Origin: Nitrospira sp. UW-LDO-01
GTDB lineage: Bacteria; Nitrospirota; Nitrospiria; Nitrospirales; Nitrospiraceae
Assembly: GCA_002254365.1 (NCBI GenBank)
Contig: NIUT01000077.1
Span: 1-46,591 of the forward strand
Length of the DNA stretch: 46,591 nt
Direction of reading: 5' to 3'
Part shown: positions 16,595 to 26,570 of the stretch, one piece after another
Numbering within the stretch: position 1 is the stretch's first letter
How the letters are laid out: the number at the start of each line of letters is the position of its first letter
Translations under genes and position numbers: made by a program
The notes under the pieces: model-generated
Database searches by the model: none
Told to the model about the DNA's origin: nothing
What the model saw: the letters and a program-made list of their open reading frames with translations, nothing else

Positions 16595-18012
16595 TGTCAA
16601 CCCAATTTAGAAATGTCCTCTTCTTCCCAAAGTAGAAATGTCCGGTTTTAGCCTGTGGCTGCGGCCGGGTGTGTTCTCGAGGGTGCCAGCCGCCGGTTGC
16701 GCCACGGATGGTTCGACTTCGGCGTGACCGGGCAGGGAGAGCGCGGCCGTGTCGTGACCTTCGCCGCCGATGCAGGGCACCGCGCCGCGATGGCATGAAA
16801 GCCAAGTGCCCGTCCCTGGTACGTGATCCGCAGCGTCCCCTCGAGCGATTCTTCCACCTGCACCTGCGTCGCACGAATCGTGTCGTGGATTTGATAGAGC
16901 TGGCCCAGATGCGCAATGGTGAAGTCCTTCCGTAGGCATCGGGTGGTCTTGATACACAGACACCTGGCCACGTCTCGGACCGGTGGCTTGGGCCGATGCA
17001 GATCGGCTGTCTGGGCGGGTGGCACCGCAAACTGCCGGTTGTACAGGTGCAGATAGCCCTCCACAAAACGATTGGCATCCTCAACGGTCGCGATCCCCGC
17101 TAACCGCAGCTCCTTGATCAGCCGATCTTGCAACGTCTTGAAAAGTCGCTCAACTCGGCCCTTGGCCTGCGGAGAGTGAGCCACCATCAGGTCCACGCCC
17201 AACTCGCTCAGGGCCCGCCCAAACTGACTCTGCGGCATGGTCCCGGCCAGTTGGTCCTCCACCGTCGGCTCGGCCGGTGAGCGATACGTCGTGTGCTTGT
17301 CCGTATAGACGGCCAGCGGCAGGCCATAACGCCGCACGTAGCGCTGGAAGCTGTCCATGGCCGGAATCGTCCCTTCATAGTCATAGAACCGAGCAAAGAC
17401 GCGGCTTGAGGCATCATCGATGTAGGCCATGAGGACACAGGCCGGCCCTCGCCCTTCGAACCAATCATGATGGGAGCCGTCGAGTTGGATGAGTTCCCCG
17501 ACGTGAGCCTTGCGGGCTCGCCACGCCCGGTGCGGGCGCTTGCGCCGCATGAAGTGATCGATCCCTCGGGCCCTCAGCCAGAGCCGGAGCGTCTCAGCGC
17601 TGAGCCGAATCCCGTCCCGCTCCGCCAGCTTCTCCGCCGCCAACGTCGGGCCAAAATCCCCGTATTGCTGCTCGTAGAGCTGCAAGGCCTTGGCCTTCCT
17701 CTTTTCAGGAATCCGCCGATTGGACGGTTTCCCACGCCCCCGATGGACCAGCCCCTGGTCGCCCTCCGCCTTCACCCGCCCAAGCAGGCGCCGGATCTGC
17801 CGATCCGTCAACCGCAACATCTCCCCGGCCGCCCTCTGCGTGATCCGCTTCTCACGCAGCTGGCGGAGCACATGGACCCGTCGTAACTCCTTTGTACTCA
17901 TCGTCACCCTGTCCTCTCTGACCATCCCGCCCTCCTTCTGAAGGCAGACAGTCTCGCGTTGAAGAGGACATTTCTATCTTGGTGAAAGCGGACATTATCA
18001 TTTTTGGATTAC
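16595..18012 (-). mobile_element. Insertion sequence, ISNCY-like, 1.42 kb
   Basis: Complete-looking single-ORF element between 18-bp direct repeats. Its ends are imperfect inverted repeats (left TGTCAACCCAATTTAGAAA, right complement GTAATCCAAAAATGATAAT). Each end carries two copies of a TAGAAATGTCC-type motif: 16608-16618 and 16633-16643 on the left; on the right GGACATTTCTA at 17966-17976 and the divergent GGACATTATCA at 17990-18000. These look like paired transposase-binding sites. The intact transposase, exact direct repeats and clean ends suggest a recent insertion. Family assignment rests on transposase features only. Confidence 0.8.
16648..17925 (-). CDS. ISNCY-like family transposase (HTH plus DDE integrase core)
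   Basis: 425-aa transposase with an N-terminal helix-turn-helix (ITQRAAGEMLRLTDRQIRRL, residues 28-47), a linker with RGRGKPSNR and DFGPTLAAEKL typical of ISNCY-type transposases, and an rve-type catalytic core. The likely DDE triad is Asp149 (QLDGSHHDWFEG), Asp209 (YTDKH) and Glu259 (SPQAKGRVER). AAGGAGG stands five bases before ATG 17925, which fixes the start. The frame is intact. It is transcribed toward rplU, so read-through into the ribosomal operon is possible. Confidence 0.9.
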   Translation of the reverse strand: MVREDRVTMSTKELRRVHVLRQLREKRITQRAAGEMLRLTDRQIRRLLGRVKAEGDQGLVHRGRGKPSNRRIPEKRKAKALQLYEQQYGDFGPTLAAEKLAERDGIRLSAETLRLWLRARGIDHFMRRKRPHRAWRARKAHVGELIQLDGSHHDWFEGRGPACVLMAYIDDASSRVFARFYDYEGTIPAMDSFQRYVRRYGLPLAVYTDKHTTYRSPAEPTVEDQLAGTMPQSQFGRALSELGVDLMVAHSPQAKGRVERLFKTLQDRLIKELRLAGIATVEDANRFVEGYLHLYNRQFAVPPAQTADLHRPKPPVRDVARCLCIKTTRCLRKDFTIAHLGQLYQIHDTIRATQVQVEESLEGTLRITYQGRALGFHAIAARCPASAAKVTTRPRSPCPVTPKSNHPWRNRRLAPSRTHPAAATG

Positions 18013-18030
18013 AGCCATAGGGAGGGGTTT
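18013..18030. repeat. 18-bp direct repeat, right flank of insertion sequence
   Basis: Second, identical copy of AGCCATAGGGAGGGGTTT. Removing the element and one copy rejoins the rplU upstream region with the sequence leading to the PilZ gene, a plausible ancestral intergenic region. Confidence 0.8.
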
Positions 18031-18171
18031 CACTTGATCCGTGATCATTCACGTCCCCCTCTTTTGTGGGCTAGGATCATCTTCAAGCCTCCACGTATTC
18101 TTGCTCCAGAAAACAGTACCGTCGTTGCTGTGGTGGTGACCGTCATTCCACGACAAGAGAGTGATGAACGC

Positions 18172-18516
18172 ATGGCGCATACCGGCAAGTTTGTAATTCG
18201 AACTTATCACCGGATTCCCATTCGATGTGAAGCCTATTATATGGGTGGTGACTTTCTCGGAAAGGGAACCATCATGAACCTCTGCCGGAACGGGTTTCGT
18301 ATACTCGGCGACCATCAAGTCGTACCGGGAATGGAACTCGTTGTCCGTCTTTCTCTGCCGGATAAGGATGCGCCGGTGGAAATCCAACGCGTCGCTGTTC
18401 GGTGGGTTCGCGGCCTGCTGTTTGGGGCCAGAATCATGACGATGAGCCCGGATGGAGAAGATCGAGTTGCCACGTTTCTGAGTGCTCGCCTTCGTGCCTA
18501 TTGTGCCTCTTCCTAA
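18172..18516 (+). CDS. PilZ-domain protein
   Basis: 114-aa single-domain protein. RTYHRIPIRCEAYYMG near the N-terminus holds the RxxxR-like cyclic-di-GMP contact region of PilZ, and the NLCRNGFRI stretch corresponds to the D/NxSxxG motif (here N-L-C-R-N-G). Such proteins change motility, secretion or polysaccharide output when cyclic-di-GMP binds; whether this one still binds is unclear because the motifs are degenerate. The frame extends upstream to 18004, but that part begins inside the insertion sequence and must be non-native; Met 18172 fits the domain. Confidence 0.75.
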   Translation: MAHTGKFVIRTYHRIPIRCEAYYMGGDFLGKGTIMNLCRNGFRILGDHQVVPGMELVVRLSLPDKDAPVEIQRVAVRWVRGLLFGARIMTMSPDGEDRVATFLSARLRAYCASS

Positions 18517-18719
18517 ATAGCCTATTCAAAAAGATACCGGAAGCCACAGTGTGTGCCGGGGACGAATGCGCCCCCATGTTTCGTGATGGCCGTATCGGTC
18601 GAGTTGGTCTTGACGCAGACTGAGGGTTCGTTTGCTTGACCCGAGGTCAGCTGCACGCTATAGTCCCTCACGCAAATCAAGGCAATACCTTTTTATCCTT
18701 CGCTGGAGCGCACACTCAT

Positions 18720-19634
18720 ATGTTGGAGCCGGTTGAAAAAATTTGGATGGACGGGAAGTTCGTGCCATGGGGAGAGGCGAATGTTCATGTCCTCACTCAT
18801 TCACTGCATTATGGCCTGGCAGCCTTCGAAGGTGTGCGCTGTTACAAAGGCAAGTCAGGATCCGCCATTTTTCGGCTTCAGGAGCATGTCGATCGATTAT
18901 TCGACTCGGCACACATCAGCATGATGGTCATGCCGTACGATAAAAAGCAGATGACCGAGGCCATCGTTGAAACGGTTCGTGTGAATCGACTGGATGCCTG
19001 TTACATCCGTCCCTTGGTCTTTATCGGGTATGGGGCGATGGGGGTGCATCCGGGGGACAACCCGATTCGGGTGGCCATCGCCGCGTGGAAGTGGGGGGCC
19101 TATTTGGGAGAGGAGGCTCTTGCTAATGGGATGCGCGCTTGCGTGTCTTCCTTTACGCGACACCATGTCAATGTGTCCATGACCAGAGGGAAGATCTCCG
19201 GGTACTATGTGAACTCTATCCTAGCGAAACAACAAGCAAAGGCCGACGGATATGACGAAGCGATTCTTCTCGATCCGGAGGGGTATGTCGCCGAGGGAAC
19301 AGGCGAGAACGTGTTTATTATCCGCCGTGGTGTGCTCAAGACGACGCCGTTGACATCGGTGCTGGAGGGGATTACGAGAAATTCCGTCATTCAGTTGGCG
19401 CAAGAACGAAACATCTCGGTCGTTGAAGAACGATTTACGCGTGATGAAATGTACATTGCCGAGGAAGTATTTGTGACAGGGACGGCTGCTGAACTGACTC
19501 CGGTCCGAGAGATCGACAATCGCCGTATTGGGACCGGTACACCAGGGCCGATTACGCGCGCGCTCCAAAACACTTTCTTCTCGATCGTACGCGGGGAAGA
19601 CGCCGCGCACCAATCCTGGCTGACTAAGATCTAA
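18720..19634 (+). CDS. ilvE: Branched-chain amino acid aminotransferase IlvE
   Basis: PLP enzyme (fold type IV) for the last step of leucine, isoleucine and valine synthesis. The 304-aa protein from ATG 18720 has VEKIWMDGKFVPWGEA, HYGLAAFEGVRCYKG, the PLP lysine Lys158 in TRGKISGYYVNS, and the EGTGENVFI phosphate-binding segment near residue 192. The frame is open to 18636, but homologous sequence begins at the chosen Met. GGAG lies 12 bases upstream. Confidence 0.95.
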   Translation: MLEPVEKIWMDGKFVPWGEANVHVLTHSLHYGLAAFEGVRCYKGKSGSAIFRLQEHVDRLFDSAHISMMVMPYDKKQMTEAIVETVRVNRLDACYIRPLVFIGYGAMGVHPGDNPIRVAIAAWKWGAYLGEEALANGMRACVSSFTRHHVNVSMTRGKISGYYVNSILAKQQAKADGYDEAILLDPEGYVAEGTGENVFIIRRGVLKTTPLTSVLEGITRNSVIQLAQERNISVVEERFTRDEMYIAEEVFVTGTAAELTPVREIDNRRIGTGTPGPITRALQNTFFSIVRGEDAAHQSWLTKI

Positions 19635-19793
19635 TTATTGCGGCGAGCCATTGCTATGCTGCCGGGAGGAGCGAGAAGATCTTCCCTGCCAAGCAGGTGT
19701 CCGCTTGTGGAGCGCTAGCAGGTTGCGAAACCTTCGATTATTGCCAGCCCAGTAGTGAGAATGTTCTGTGCGGCAGCCAAACCACAAGAGCTT

Positions 19794-19916
19794 CAGGATG
19801 CTCAAAAAGGCCTTCCAGCAAGGCCGCAGTGAGCGAAGGGGCGAGGCGTACGCATCGGTACGTTGAGTCTCTGAGCGATGCGAGAACGCCGCTGGCGGAC
19901 TTTTTCAGCATCCCTG
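19794..19916. mobile_element. MITE-like/REP-like inverted-repeat element
   Basis: A 123-bp sequence bounded by imperfect inverted repeats of about 27 bp: left CAGGATGCTCAAAAAGGCC, right complement CAGGGATGCTGAAAAAGTCC. The interior carries CGCATCG (19851-19857) paired with CGATGCG (19876-19882) and a GTACG-rich stretch, so the whole unit can fold on itself. It lies in the only spacer between two convergent genes (ilvE and secG) and encodes nothing recognisable. A non-autonomous transposable element is the best reading; a bidirectional transcription stop is an alternative. Confidence 0.6.
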
Positions 19917-19938
19917 TCAGGCCGTTTCCTGCGATCGA

Positions 19939-20298
19939 TTAGTGGCCAGTAGAGGGAGATTCCCCTGAAGAGGAATGCGACTCTCCGGACGGCTGAGCAG
20001 GCGGTGCAGCCGGAGCAGGTGTCGTCTCGCTCTTGTGGTCGAGGTCAATGATCGTCGAGGAGACATTTCGCTGTTTTGCCAAGATGGCCAAGCTGAGCGA
20101 CGTCACCATAAAAATGGCCGCAACGAACACCGTCAACTTACTGAGAAAGTTAGCCGGGCCACGGCTTCCGAACACCGTTTGACTCGACCCGCCAAAGGCG
20201 GCTCCGATCTCCGCCCCTTTGCCGGACTGGAGGAGAATTGCTCCAATCATCAGAAAACAGATGAACACGTGGACGACCACGATTAGCGTGTATAGCAT
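19939..20298 (-). CDS. secG: Preprotein translocase subunit SecG
   Basis: Small inner-membrane partner of SecYE. The 119-aa protein has two hydrophobic helices (residues 2-22 and about 54-72) flanking the conserved LLQSGKGAEIGAAFGGSSQTVFGSRG loop, of which LLQSGKGAEIGAAFGG and FGSRG are diagnostic. The C-terminal 40 residues are Pro/Ala/Ser-rich and variable. It starts seven bases after tpiA, the usual neighbour. Confidence 0.95.
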   Translation of the reverse strand: MLYTLIVVVHVFICFLMIGAILLQSGKGAEIGAAFGGSSQTVFGSRGPANFLSKLTVFVAAIFMVTSLSLAILAKQRNVSSTIIDLDHKSETTPAPAAPPAQPSGESHSSSGESPSTGH

Positions 20299-20304
20299 GA
20301 ACGT

Positions 20305-21087
20305 TCAGACTCCGATTGATCGCGTAGTAGAAGCAAGTTGGGCGATTGTAGCAAAGGAGTTCACCTCTAGACAAGCGCCTCCAATAAGTGCACCGTCTAC
20401 CTGGTCCGACGATAAGAGGGAGGCGATATTCTGCGTCGTCACGCTGCCTCCATACAGAATCCTCGTCCGTTCGGCGACGACGGGAGAGGCGGTGGCGGCA
20501 AGAACAGCTCGAATCGTCTGATGGGCTGCAACGGCTTGCTCAGTGGTAGCCGATCGGCCGGTTCCGATCGCCCAGATCGGCTCATACGCGACGGTGAGAG
20601 TTTCCAGGGCCTCGGCGGCGAAGCCAGCCAAGCTCTCGTGGATCTGTTGAGCGAGCACATCGTCTGTTGAGCCGGCTTCTCGCTGAGTGAGTGATTCACC
20701 GATACAGAGGATCGGGCGGAGCCCATGTGCAAAGGCCGCTTGAAGTTTCTTGCGAATCCCGTCGCCCCGTTCACCAAAGAGTGTTCGCCGTTCAGAATGG
20801 CCAAGAATCACATAACGGCAACCGAGGTCCTTCAGCATGGGGGCGGAGATCTCTCCGGTGTACGCTCCCTGCGTTTCCCAAAACAGATTTTGCGCTCCGA
20901 GCTGGATCGGAGATCCTGAGCCCAGGACCCTACCGACCGATTCCAATGCCGTAAACGGGGGAGCCACAACCAGTTCCACGCCCGTAGGAGTCATCGAAAG
21001 GTGTCGGCTCAGTTCGCCGATAAACCTAGCCGCTTCGGACGCGGTCTTGTTCATCTTCCAATTGCCGACAATGAGCAGTGTACGCAC
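20305..21087 (-). CDS. tpiA: Triosephosphate isomerase TpiA
   Basis: Interconverts dihydroxyacetone phosphate and glyceraldehyde 3-phosphate. The protein has the TIM-barrel catalytic set: GNWKMNKT near the N-terminus (Asn/Lys), ILGHSERR (electrophile His) and VAYEPIWAIGTGR (catalytic Glu). Two starts are possible: ATG 21105 with no visible ribosome-binding site, or GTG 21087 with AGGA six bases upstream, which gives a 260-aa protein beginning at VRTLLIVGNWKMN; the latter is preferred. It follows pgk by about 40 bp. Confidence 0.95.
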   Translation of the reverse strand: MRTLLIVGNWKMNKTASEAARFIGELSRHLSMTPTGVELVVAPPFTALESVGRVLGSGSPIQLGAQNLFWETQGAYTGEISAPMLKDLGCRYVILGHSERRTLFGERGDGIRKKLQAAFAHGLRPILCIGESLTQREAGSTDDVLAQQIHESLAGFAAEALETLTVAYEPIWAIGTGRSATTEQAVAAHQTIRAVLAATASPVVAERTRILYGGSVTTQNIASLLSSDQVDGALIGGACLEVNSFATIAQLASTTRSIGV

Positions 21088-21129
21088 AGGATTTCCTGGT
21101 GGCATTGAGATTGTACTGAAAAATCGTCG

Positions 21130-22329
21130 TCAGTCCTGGCGATCAGGCAATGCTGCAAGGCCGGGTAACGTTTTGCCTTCAAGCAGTTCCAGCGCTGCGC
21201 CACCACCGGTCGAGATGAATGACATGCTTTCTGACACACCGGCTCGATGAACGGCGAGGGCAGTTTCACCGCCACCGACGATCGTGAGGGCGTATGCATC
21301 GGCGATAGCATGAGCCATGGCCAAGGTCCCCCTTGCGTAGGCATCAATTTCAAAGACACCCATCGGGCCGTTCCACAGGATGGTCTTGGCGTTTTGGACC
21401 GCCTCATTGAAGAGCTTGACGGAGGCTGGGCCAATGTCGAGGGCGTACCACCCTTTCGGAATCTCCTGCACGGGGACAATCTTGGTTTCTGCGCCGATCT
21501 CTCGACTGGCTGCAACCACACAGTCGACAGGGAGATAAAACTTGACCCCTCGTGAGAGGGCATGGTCCTCGATGCCTCGGGCAAAATCCAGCATGTCCAT
21601 TTCGCAGAGCGAGTTGCCGATCTCCATGCCCTTTGCTTTCAGGAAGGTAAACGCCATGCCGCCACCGATAATGACCTTGTCGACTTTCTTGCCGAGATTT
21701 TCAATGACTCCGATTTTCCCGGACACTTTGGCTCCACCCAGAATGGCGGCAAATGGGCGCACGGGATTGGCGACGGCTCCCTCAAGGTACTCGATCTCTT
21801 TCTTAAGCAGCGCTCCTGCTGCGGCATCTTTAATGTATTTTGTAATGCCGACGGTCGAGGCGTGGGCGCGGTGCGCGGCTCCAAACGCGTCGTTGATAAA
21901 CACATCTCCCAACGAGGCTAGGGCCTTCGCGAAGCCGTCGTCGTTCTTCTCTTCGCCGGTATGAAACCGGAGGTTTTCTAGCAAGAGCACATCCCCGTCC
22001 TTCATCTTGGCGACCAGCTTCTCGACGGCCGCTCCCATGCAATCCGGAGCGAAGAGGACTTCTTTCCCGAGCAGTCGCCCCAAACGTTTGGCGACAGGAG
22101 CGAGGCTATATTTTGGTTCGAACGTTCCCTTCGGCCTGCCGAGGTGTGAGCAGAGAATGACTTTCGCGCCCTCATCCACGACGCGATTGATCGTCGGCAG
22201 GGTGGAACGAATGCGGGTGTCGTCGGTAATCTGTAGCGACTCGTCTAGGGGGACGTTGAAATCCGCTCGAATAATGACCCGTTTGCCACGAAGTTGCACA
22301 TCATCGATGGTTTTTTTGTGCAAGTTCAC
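21130..22329 (-). CDS. pgk: Phosphoglycerate kinase Pgk
   Basis: Glycolytic/gluconeogenic kinase between 1,3-bisphosphoglycerate and 3-phosphoglycerate. The 399-aa protein has the PGK signature RVIIRADFNVPLD near residue 17, the SHLGRPKG segment, and the C-terminal nucleotide site GGGETALAVH...FISTGGGAALE. Start is GTG 22329 with AGGAG six bases upstream. Together with gap and tpiA it would work mainly in the gluconeogenic direction if the organism is an autotroph. Confidence 0.97.
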   Translation of the reverse strand: MNLHKKTIDDVQLRGKRVIIRADFNVPLDESLQITDDTRIRSTLPTINRVVDEGAKVILCSHLGRPKGTFEPKYSLAPVAKRLGRLLGKEVLFAPDCMGAAVEKLVAKMKDGDVLLLENLRFHTGEEKNDDGFAKALASLGDVFINDAFGAAHRAHASTVGITKYIKDAAAGALLKKEIEYLEGAVANPVRPFAAILGGAKVSGKIGVIENLGKKVDKVIIGGGMAFTFLKAKGMEIGNSLCEMDMLDFARGIEDHALSRGVKFYLPVDCVVAASREIGAETKIVPVQEIPKGWYALDIGPASVKLFNEAVQNAKTILWNGPMGVFEIDAYARGTLAMAHAIADAYALTIVGGGETALAVHRAGVSESMSFISTGGGAALELLEGKTLPGLAALPDRQD

Positions 22330-22421
22330 GGAAAGCTCCTTGGTGTAGGTTCATTCAGCAGTCAACACTTCGGGATGAGATGAGCGATGGAGCGGGCTCG
22401 ATCATCCTCAGCGCAGTCAAG

Positions 22422-23498
<1,077 letters not shown>

Positions 23499-23501
23499 TT
23501 A

Positions 23502-23531
23502 ATAGTATCGATGCGCTTTCCTTCTTGTCAA
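23502..23531 (-). promoter_or_regulatory. Sigma-70 type promoter of gap operon
   Basis: On the minus strand TTGACA (complement of 23526-23531), an 18-bp spacer and TACTAT (complement of 23502-23507) lie about 67 bp upstream of the gap start codon, in the divergent spacer shared with mutS2. Confidence 0.5.
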
Positions 23532-23666
23532 GATAGAACAAGCAGCTGGTGCCTCAAAAAATGTCAAAATGACCGATGCCTGCACGTCAGAACCTGTGTA
23601 TCACTTGCGTCCCCTTTCGGCAGTTCGTTAGAGTTCGGCACGCGTTCAATACCAAAGGAATGTGCA

Positions 23667-26078
23667 ATGGCCCAGATCTTATCAGAACAAGCAGCCCAGG
23701 TGGTGGAATGGCCCAGAGTTTTGGACTATGTGGCGCAGCAGGCCCAGTCGGCCATCGGCGGTACCAAGTGTCGAGCGCTGGTTTTGTCGAGCGAACTTGA
23801 GGTAGCGCGTCGCCGTCAGCAGGAGACGACTGAAATGGTGCGTTTGGTGGAGGGGAGTGATCCACCGCCGAGCTTGGCCTTTCCCGATATCCGAGAGCAG
23901 CTGATCCGGGCAGAAAAGGGAGGCGTGCTCGAAGTCGGTGAGTTGCGGGATTGTGCGATTACCCTGGCCTTGATGGTTGAACTTGAACGCTACGCACAGG
24001 TGCATCAAGACGAGATCCAAGCTCTGGCGCAGGTCTTTGAGCCATTGCACCTCACCAAAGGGCTACGGGGCCTTCAACACGCCATTGAGCATGCCATCCA
24101 GCCGGATGGGTTCATGAAGGACACGGCTTCGCCCGAGCTACGGCGTCTTACGCATCAGGCGCAAGGCTTAAAGCAGGAGATGAGGGGACAACTGGAGCAG
24201 ATTCTCCATTCGCGGCGGTATGAGGACGTCCTGCAGGAATCATATTTTGCCCAGCGCGAGGGGCGCTATGTCGTGCCGGTGAAGGCGGATATGCGGGGGC
24301 GGATTCCTGGGATCGTCCATGATGTCTCAGCCAGTGGCGCGACCGTCTTTCTGGAGCCGCGCGAGTTGGTTGAGCTCAACAATTCCATCAAGGTGACGGA
24401 TTTGGAGATCGAGCGGGAGGTACAGCGTATCTTGCGGGAGCTGACGGCGCTCGTGGCGGTCCAAGCGGACGCGATGGCCCAGGGGATTGGGGTGTTGGTG
24501 GATTGTGACGTCATCAGGGCCAAGGCCGAGATGAGCCGACGGCTGAAATGTAATCCGATCACGCTGAATGATGTGGGCCGTGTCGTGCTGAAACAGGCAC
24601 GCCATCCGCTGCTGCTCCTTACGAAAGAGCAGGTCGTGGCGAACGATATTCTTATGGACGAGACGATCCGCGTTCTCGTCATATCCGGGCCCAATACCGG
24701 TGGCAAGACCGTCACTCTCAAGATTGTTGGACTCTTTGCCCTCATGGTGCGAGCCGGACTGCATCTTCCCTGCGCGCCGGAGTCGGAGATGGCGCTTTTT
24801 ACCGATCTCTATGCCGATATTGGCGACGCCCAGGATCTGAGTCGCGATCTCTCCAGCTTCTCGGCGCATATGACTCAGATGATCCGACTCCTCTCTGAAC
24901 GCGCCGACTGTTCGACGACCGAAGTTGCCACTTCACCACGTTCGCTGGTGCTGCTTGATGAGCCGGTAACCTCGACGGACCCTCAAGAAGGGGCCGCACT
25001 GGCGGAGGCGTTGCTCTGTCGCTTGGCAGAACTCAATATGAAAGTCGTGGCGACCACGCATTATGGGGGGCTGAAAGAATTGGCACAGACCACTCCAGGC
25101 TTCGCCAATGCCAGCGTGGAATTTGATGTGGAACGCTTGGCGCCGACCTATCGCGTCTTCATGGGGATGCCTGGCGGCTCCTCCGCCTTGGAGATTGCCC
25201 GTCGGCTTGGCATGGACGAGAGTTTGGTGAACGAGGCGCGCAGGCGACTGCATCGCACCGACCAACGGCTCGATCAGATGATGGCCGATCTGCAGCGTAC
25301 TCAACGTCAACTGGCTGACGATGGGGAGCGCGCGCGGCAGGCTCGGCAAGTGGCTGAGCAGGCGGCCCGTGACGCTGAGGTACTCCGTGCGCAACTTGAA
25401 CAGGCTGAACAAGAGGCGAAGCGGGGGCTCAAGAAGAAGATCGGTGAGCAGTTTCAACGTGCACGGGCTGAAGTGCAAGCCACGGTCGATTCACTGAAAC
25501 GCGAGCAAAAGCTCATCAAAGCCAAAGAGACGAAACAGCGGCTGCATGAGCTGGAAACGAAAGCGCGGCAAGAGTTGATGCCAGTCACTGCGCCAATTCC
25601 ACTGGAGCAGCTCGGGGTCGGCGACATCGTGGAAATTACCGGGTTGGGCATGACCGGGGTATTGATGGAAACGCCACATGGGAAGAAACGGGTTCGGGTC
25701 AAAGTAGGGGAGGGTGAAATCCTGGCTACGGTCTCGAATCTGGTTGGTCTCGCGCGTGAAGCAGATGCTGCTGCGCCTGCACCAGTCGCGACACCTGTGC
25801 GGAGAGTCTCGCCGAGTAACGGATTAGGGTTGGATGAACAGACAGTCGTTGACGTGCGAGGGCAGGCGGCGGATGAGGCATTGGATCAGGTCGTGGCGGC
25901 GTTGGATCGAGCGACGCTGGATGGTGCGCCGTTTCTTCGTGTCATTCATGGCCATGGAACCGGACGGCTGAAGTCCGCCCTCCGAGAATATTTGAAATCA
26001 TCACCCTATGTGGCGGAGTTTCGTCCAGGTGATCGAGCCGAGGGTGGCGATGGAGTGACGGTGGCGAAGCTGAGATGA
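23667..26078 (+). CDS. mutS2: Endonuclease MutS2
   Basis: 803-aa MutS2: a MutS core and clamp without the mismatch-recognition domain, an ABC-type ATPase (Walker A GPNTGGKT near residue 341, LDEPVTSTDPQEG as Walker B/D-loop), a long charged coiled coil (about residues 530-640) and a C-terminal Smr nuclease domain (VDVRGQAADEAL, then VIHGHGTGRLKSALREYL). MutS2 proteins suppress homologous recombination and, in Bacillus, act on collided ribosomes. ATG 23667 with AAGGA eight bases upstream is chosen; the open frame reaches 23472 without similarity. Length matches the family. Confidence 0.95.
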   Translation: MAQILSEQAAQVVEWPRVLDYVAQQAQSAIGGTKCRALVLSSELEVARRRQQETTEMVRLVEGSDPPPSLAFPDIREQLIRAEKGGVLEVGELRDCAITLALMVELERYAQVHQDEIQALAQVFEPLHLTKGLRGLQHAIEHAIQPDGFMKDTASPELRRLTHQAQGLKQEMRGQLEQILHSRRYEDVLQESYFAQREGRYVVPVKADMRGRIPGIVHDVSASGATVFLEPRELVELNNSIKVTDLEIEREVQRILRELTALVAVQADAMAQGIGVLVDCDVIRAKAEMSRRLKCNPITLNDVGRVVLKQARHPLLLLTKEQVVANDILMDETIRVLVISGPNTGGKTVTLKIVGLFALMVRAGLHLPCAPESEMALFTDLYADIGDAQDLSRDLSSFSAHMTQMIRLLSERADCSTTEVATSPRSLVLLDEPVTSTDPQEGAALAEALLCRLAELNMKVVATTHYGGLKELAQTTPGFANASVEFDVERLAPTYRVFMGMPGGSSALEIARRLGMDESLVNEARRRLHRTDQRLDQMMADLQRTQRQLADDGERARQARQVAEQAARDAEVLRAQLEQAEQEAKRGLKKKIGEQFQRARAEVQATVDSLKREQKLIKAKETKQRLHELETKARQELMPVTAPIPLEQLGVGDIVEITGLGMTGVLMETPHGKKRVRVKVGEGEILATVSNLVGLAREADAAAPAPVATPVRRVSPSNGLGLDEQTVVDVRGQAADEALDQVVAALDRATLDGAPFLRVIHGHGTGRLKSALREYLKSSPYVAEFRPGDRAEGGDGVTVAKLR

Positions 26079-26401
26079 ACCTCCAACATGGTTTCTGTTG
26101 GTGATAGGGCCTTTCTCTCTGTATCGATAAGTTTGACTCGTCACTGTCGTAAGAGTGGCATCATATTCTCACGAGCGTATCTTTCTCGATCCACCATTGT
26201 ATCTGAATAGATCCTGCATCTGTGTCTGCTAACCACGGTCCACCGTGGCTCCGTATTTGAGGAAGTGCGGTAACAGCAGTCTTTCCACGAGTTTTGAGCA
26301 TGGCGTCGTCAATCAAAGTCTCTGGTATCGAGATTGCCCAATAGCCTCCTGCGTAAGCGTGCCCCATCTGTTGCAGAGAGGTTATTTATCGTCAGCCAAG
26401 A
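26079..26401. other. Non-coding stretch downstream of mutS2
   Basis: No convincing gene. A 68-codon open frame on the minus strand (26161-26367) lacks a ribosome-binding site and resembles nothing I know. The weak inverted repeat CCAAC...GTTGG near 26092 has no T-run. Confidence 0.4.
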
Positions 26402-26554
26402 TTGATTGAGAGTCAGGCTCTGAAGTTGTTCAAGGTGAAACGTCTCAGAGAGTTAAAGCAGGAGAACGGCCTTCTCAAATTCTTGTACGGGGAGCTGTTA
26501 CAGAAATTCTCGGCCATGAAGGAAGGACTCGCTCGACACGCGGGAGTCTGTTAG
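26402..26554 (+). pseudogene. Possible remnant of an IS3-type transposase OrfA
   Basis: A 50-codon open frame beginning at TTG encodes a leucine-rich, charged helix: LFKVKRLRELKQENGLLKF followed by LYGELLQKFSAMKEG. The KRLRELKQEN...LLK pattern is like the C-terminal leucine zipper of IS3-family OrfA proteins, but the helix-turn-helix part is missing and the frame is closed by TAA just upstream. Too short to be sure. Confidence 0.3.
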
Positions 26555-26570
26555 CTGAGGAGGTGTCAGG

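Noticed and set aside
18004-18171. Upstream extension of the PilZ protein
   Set aside because: It begins with a TTG inside the insertion sequence and crosses the direct repeat; it is an artefact of the open frame.
26161-26367. 68-codon minus-strand frame downstream of mutS2
   Set aside because: Starts at an ATG but has no Shine-Dalgarno and no known domain; probably chance.
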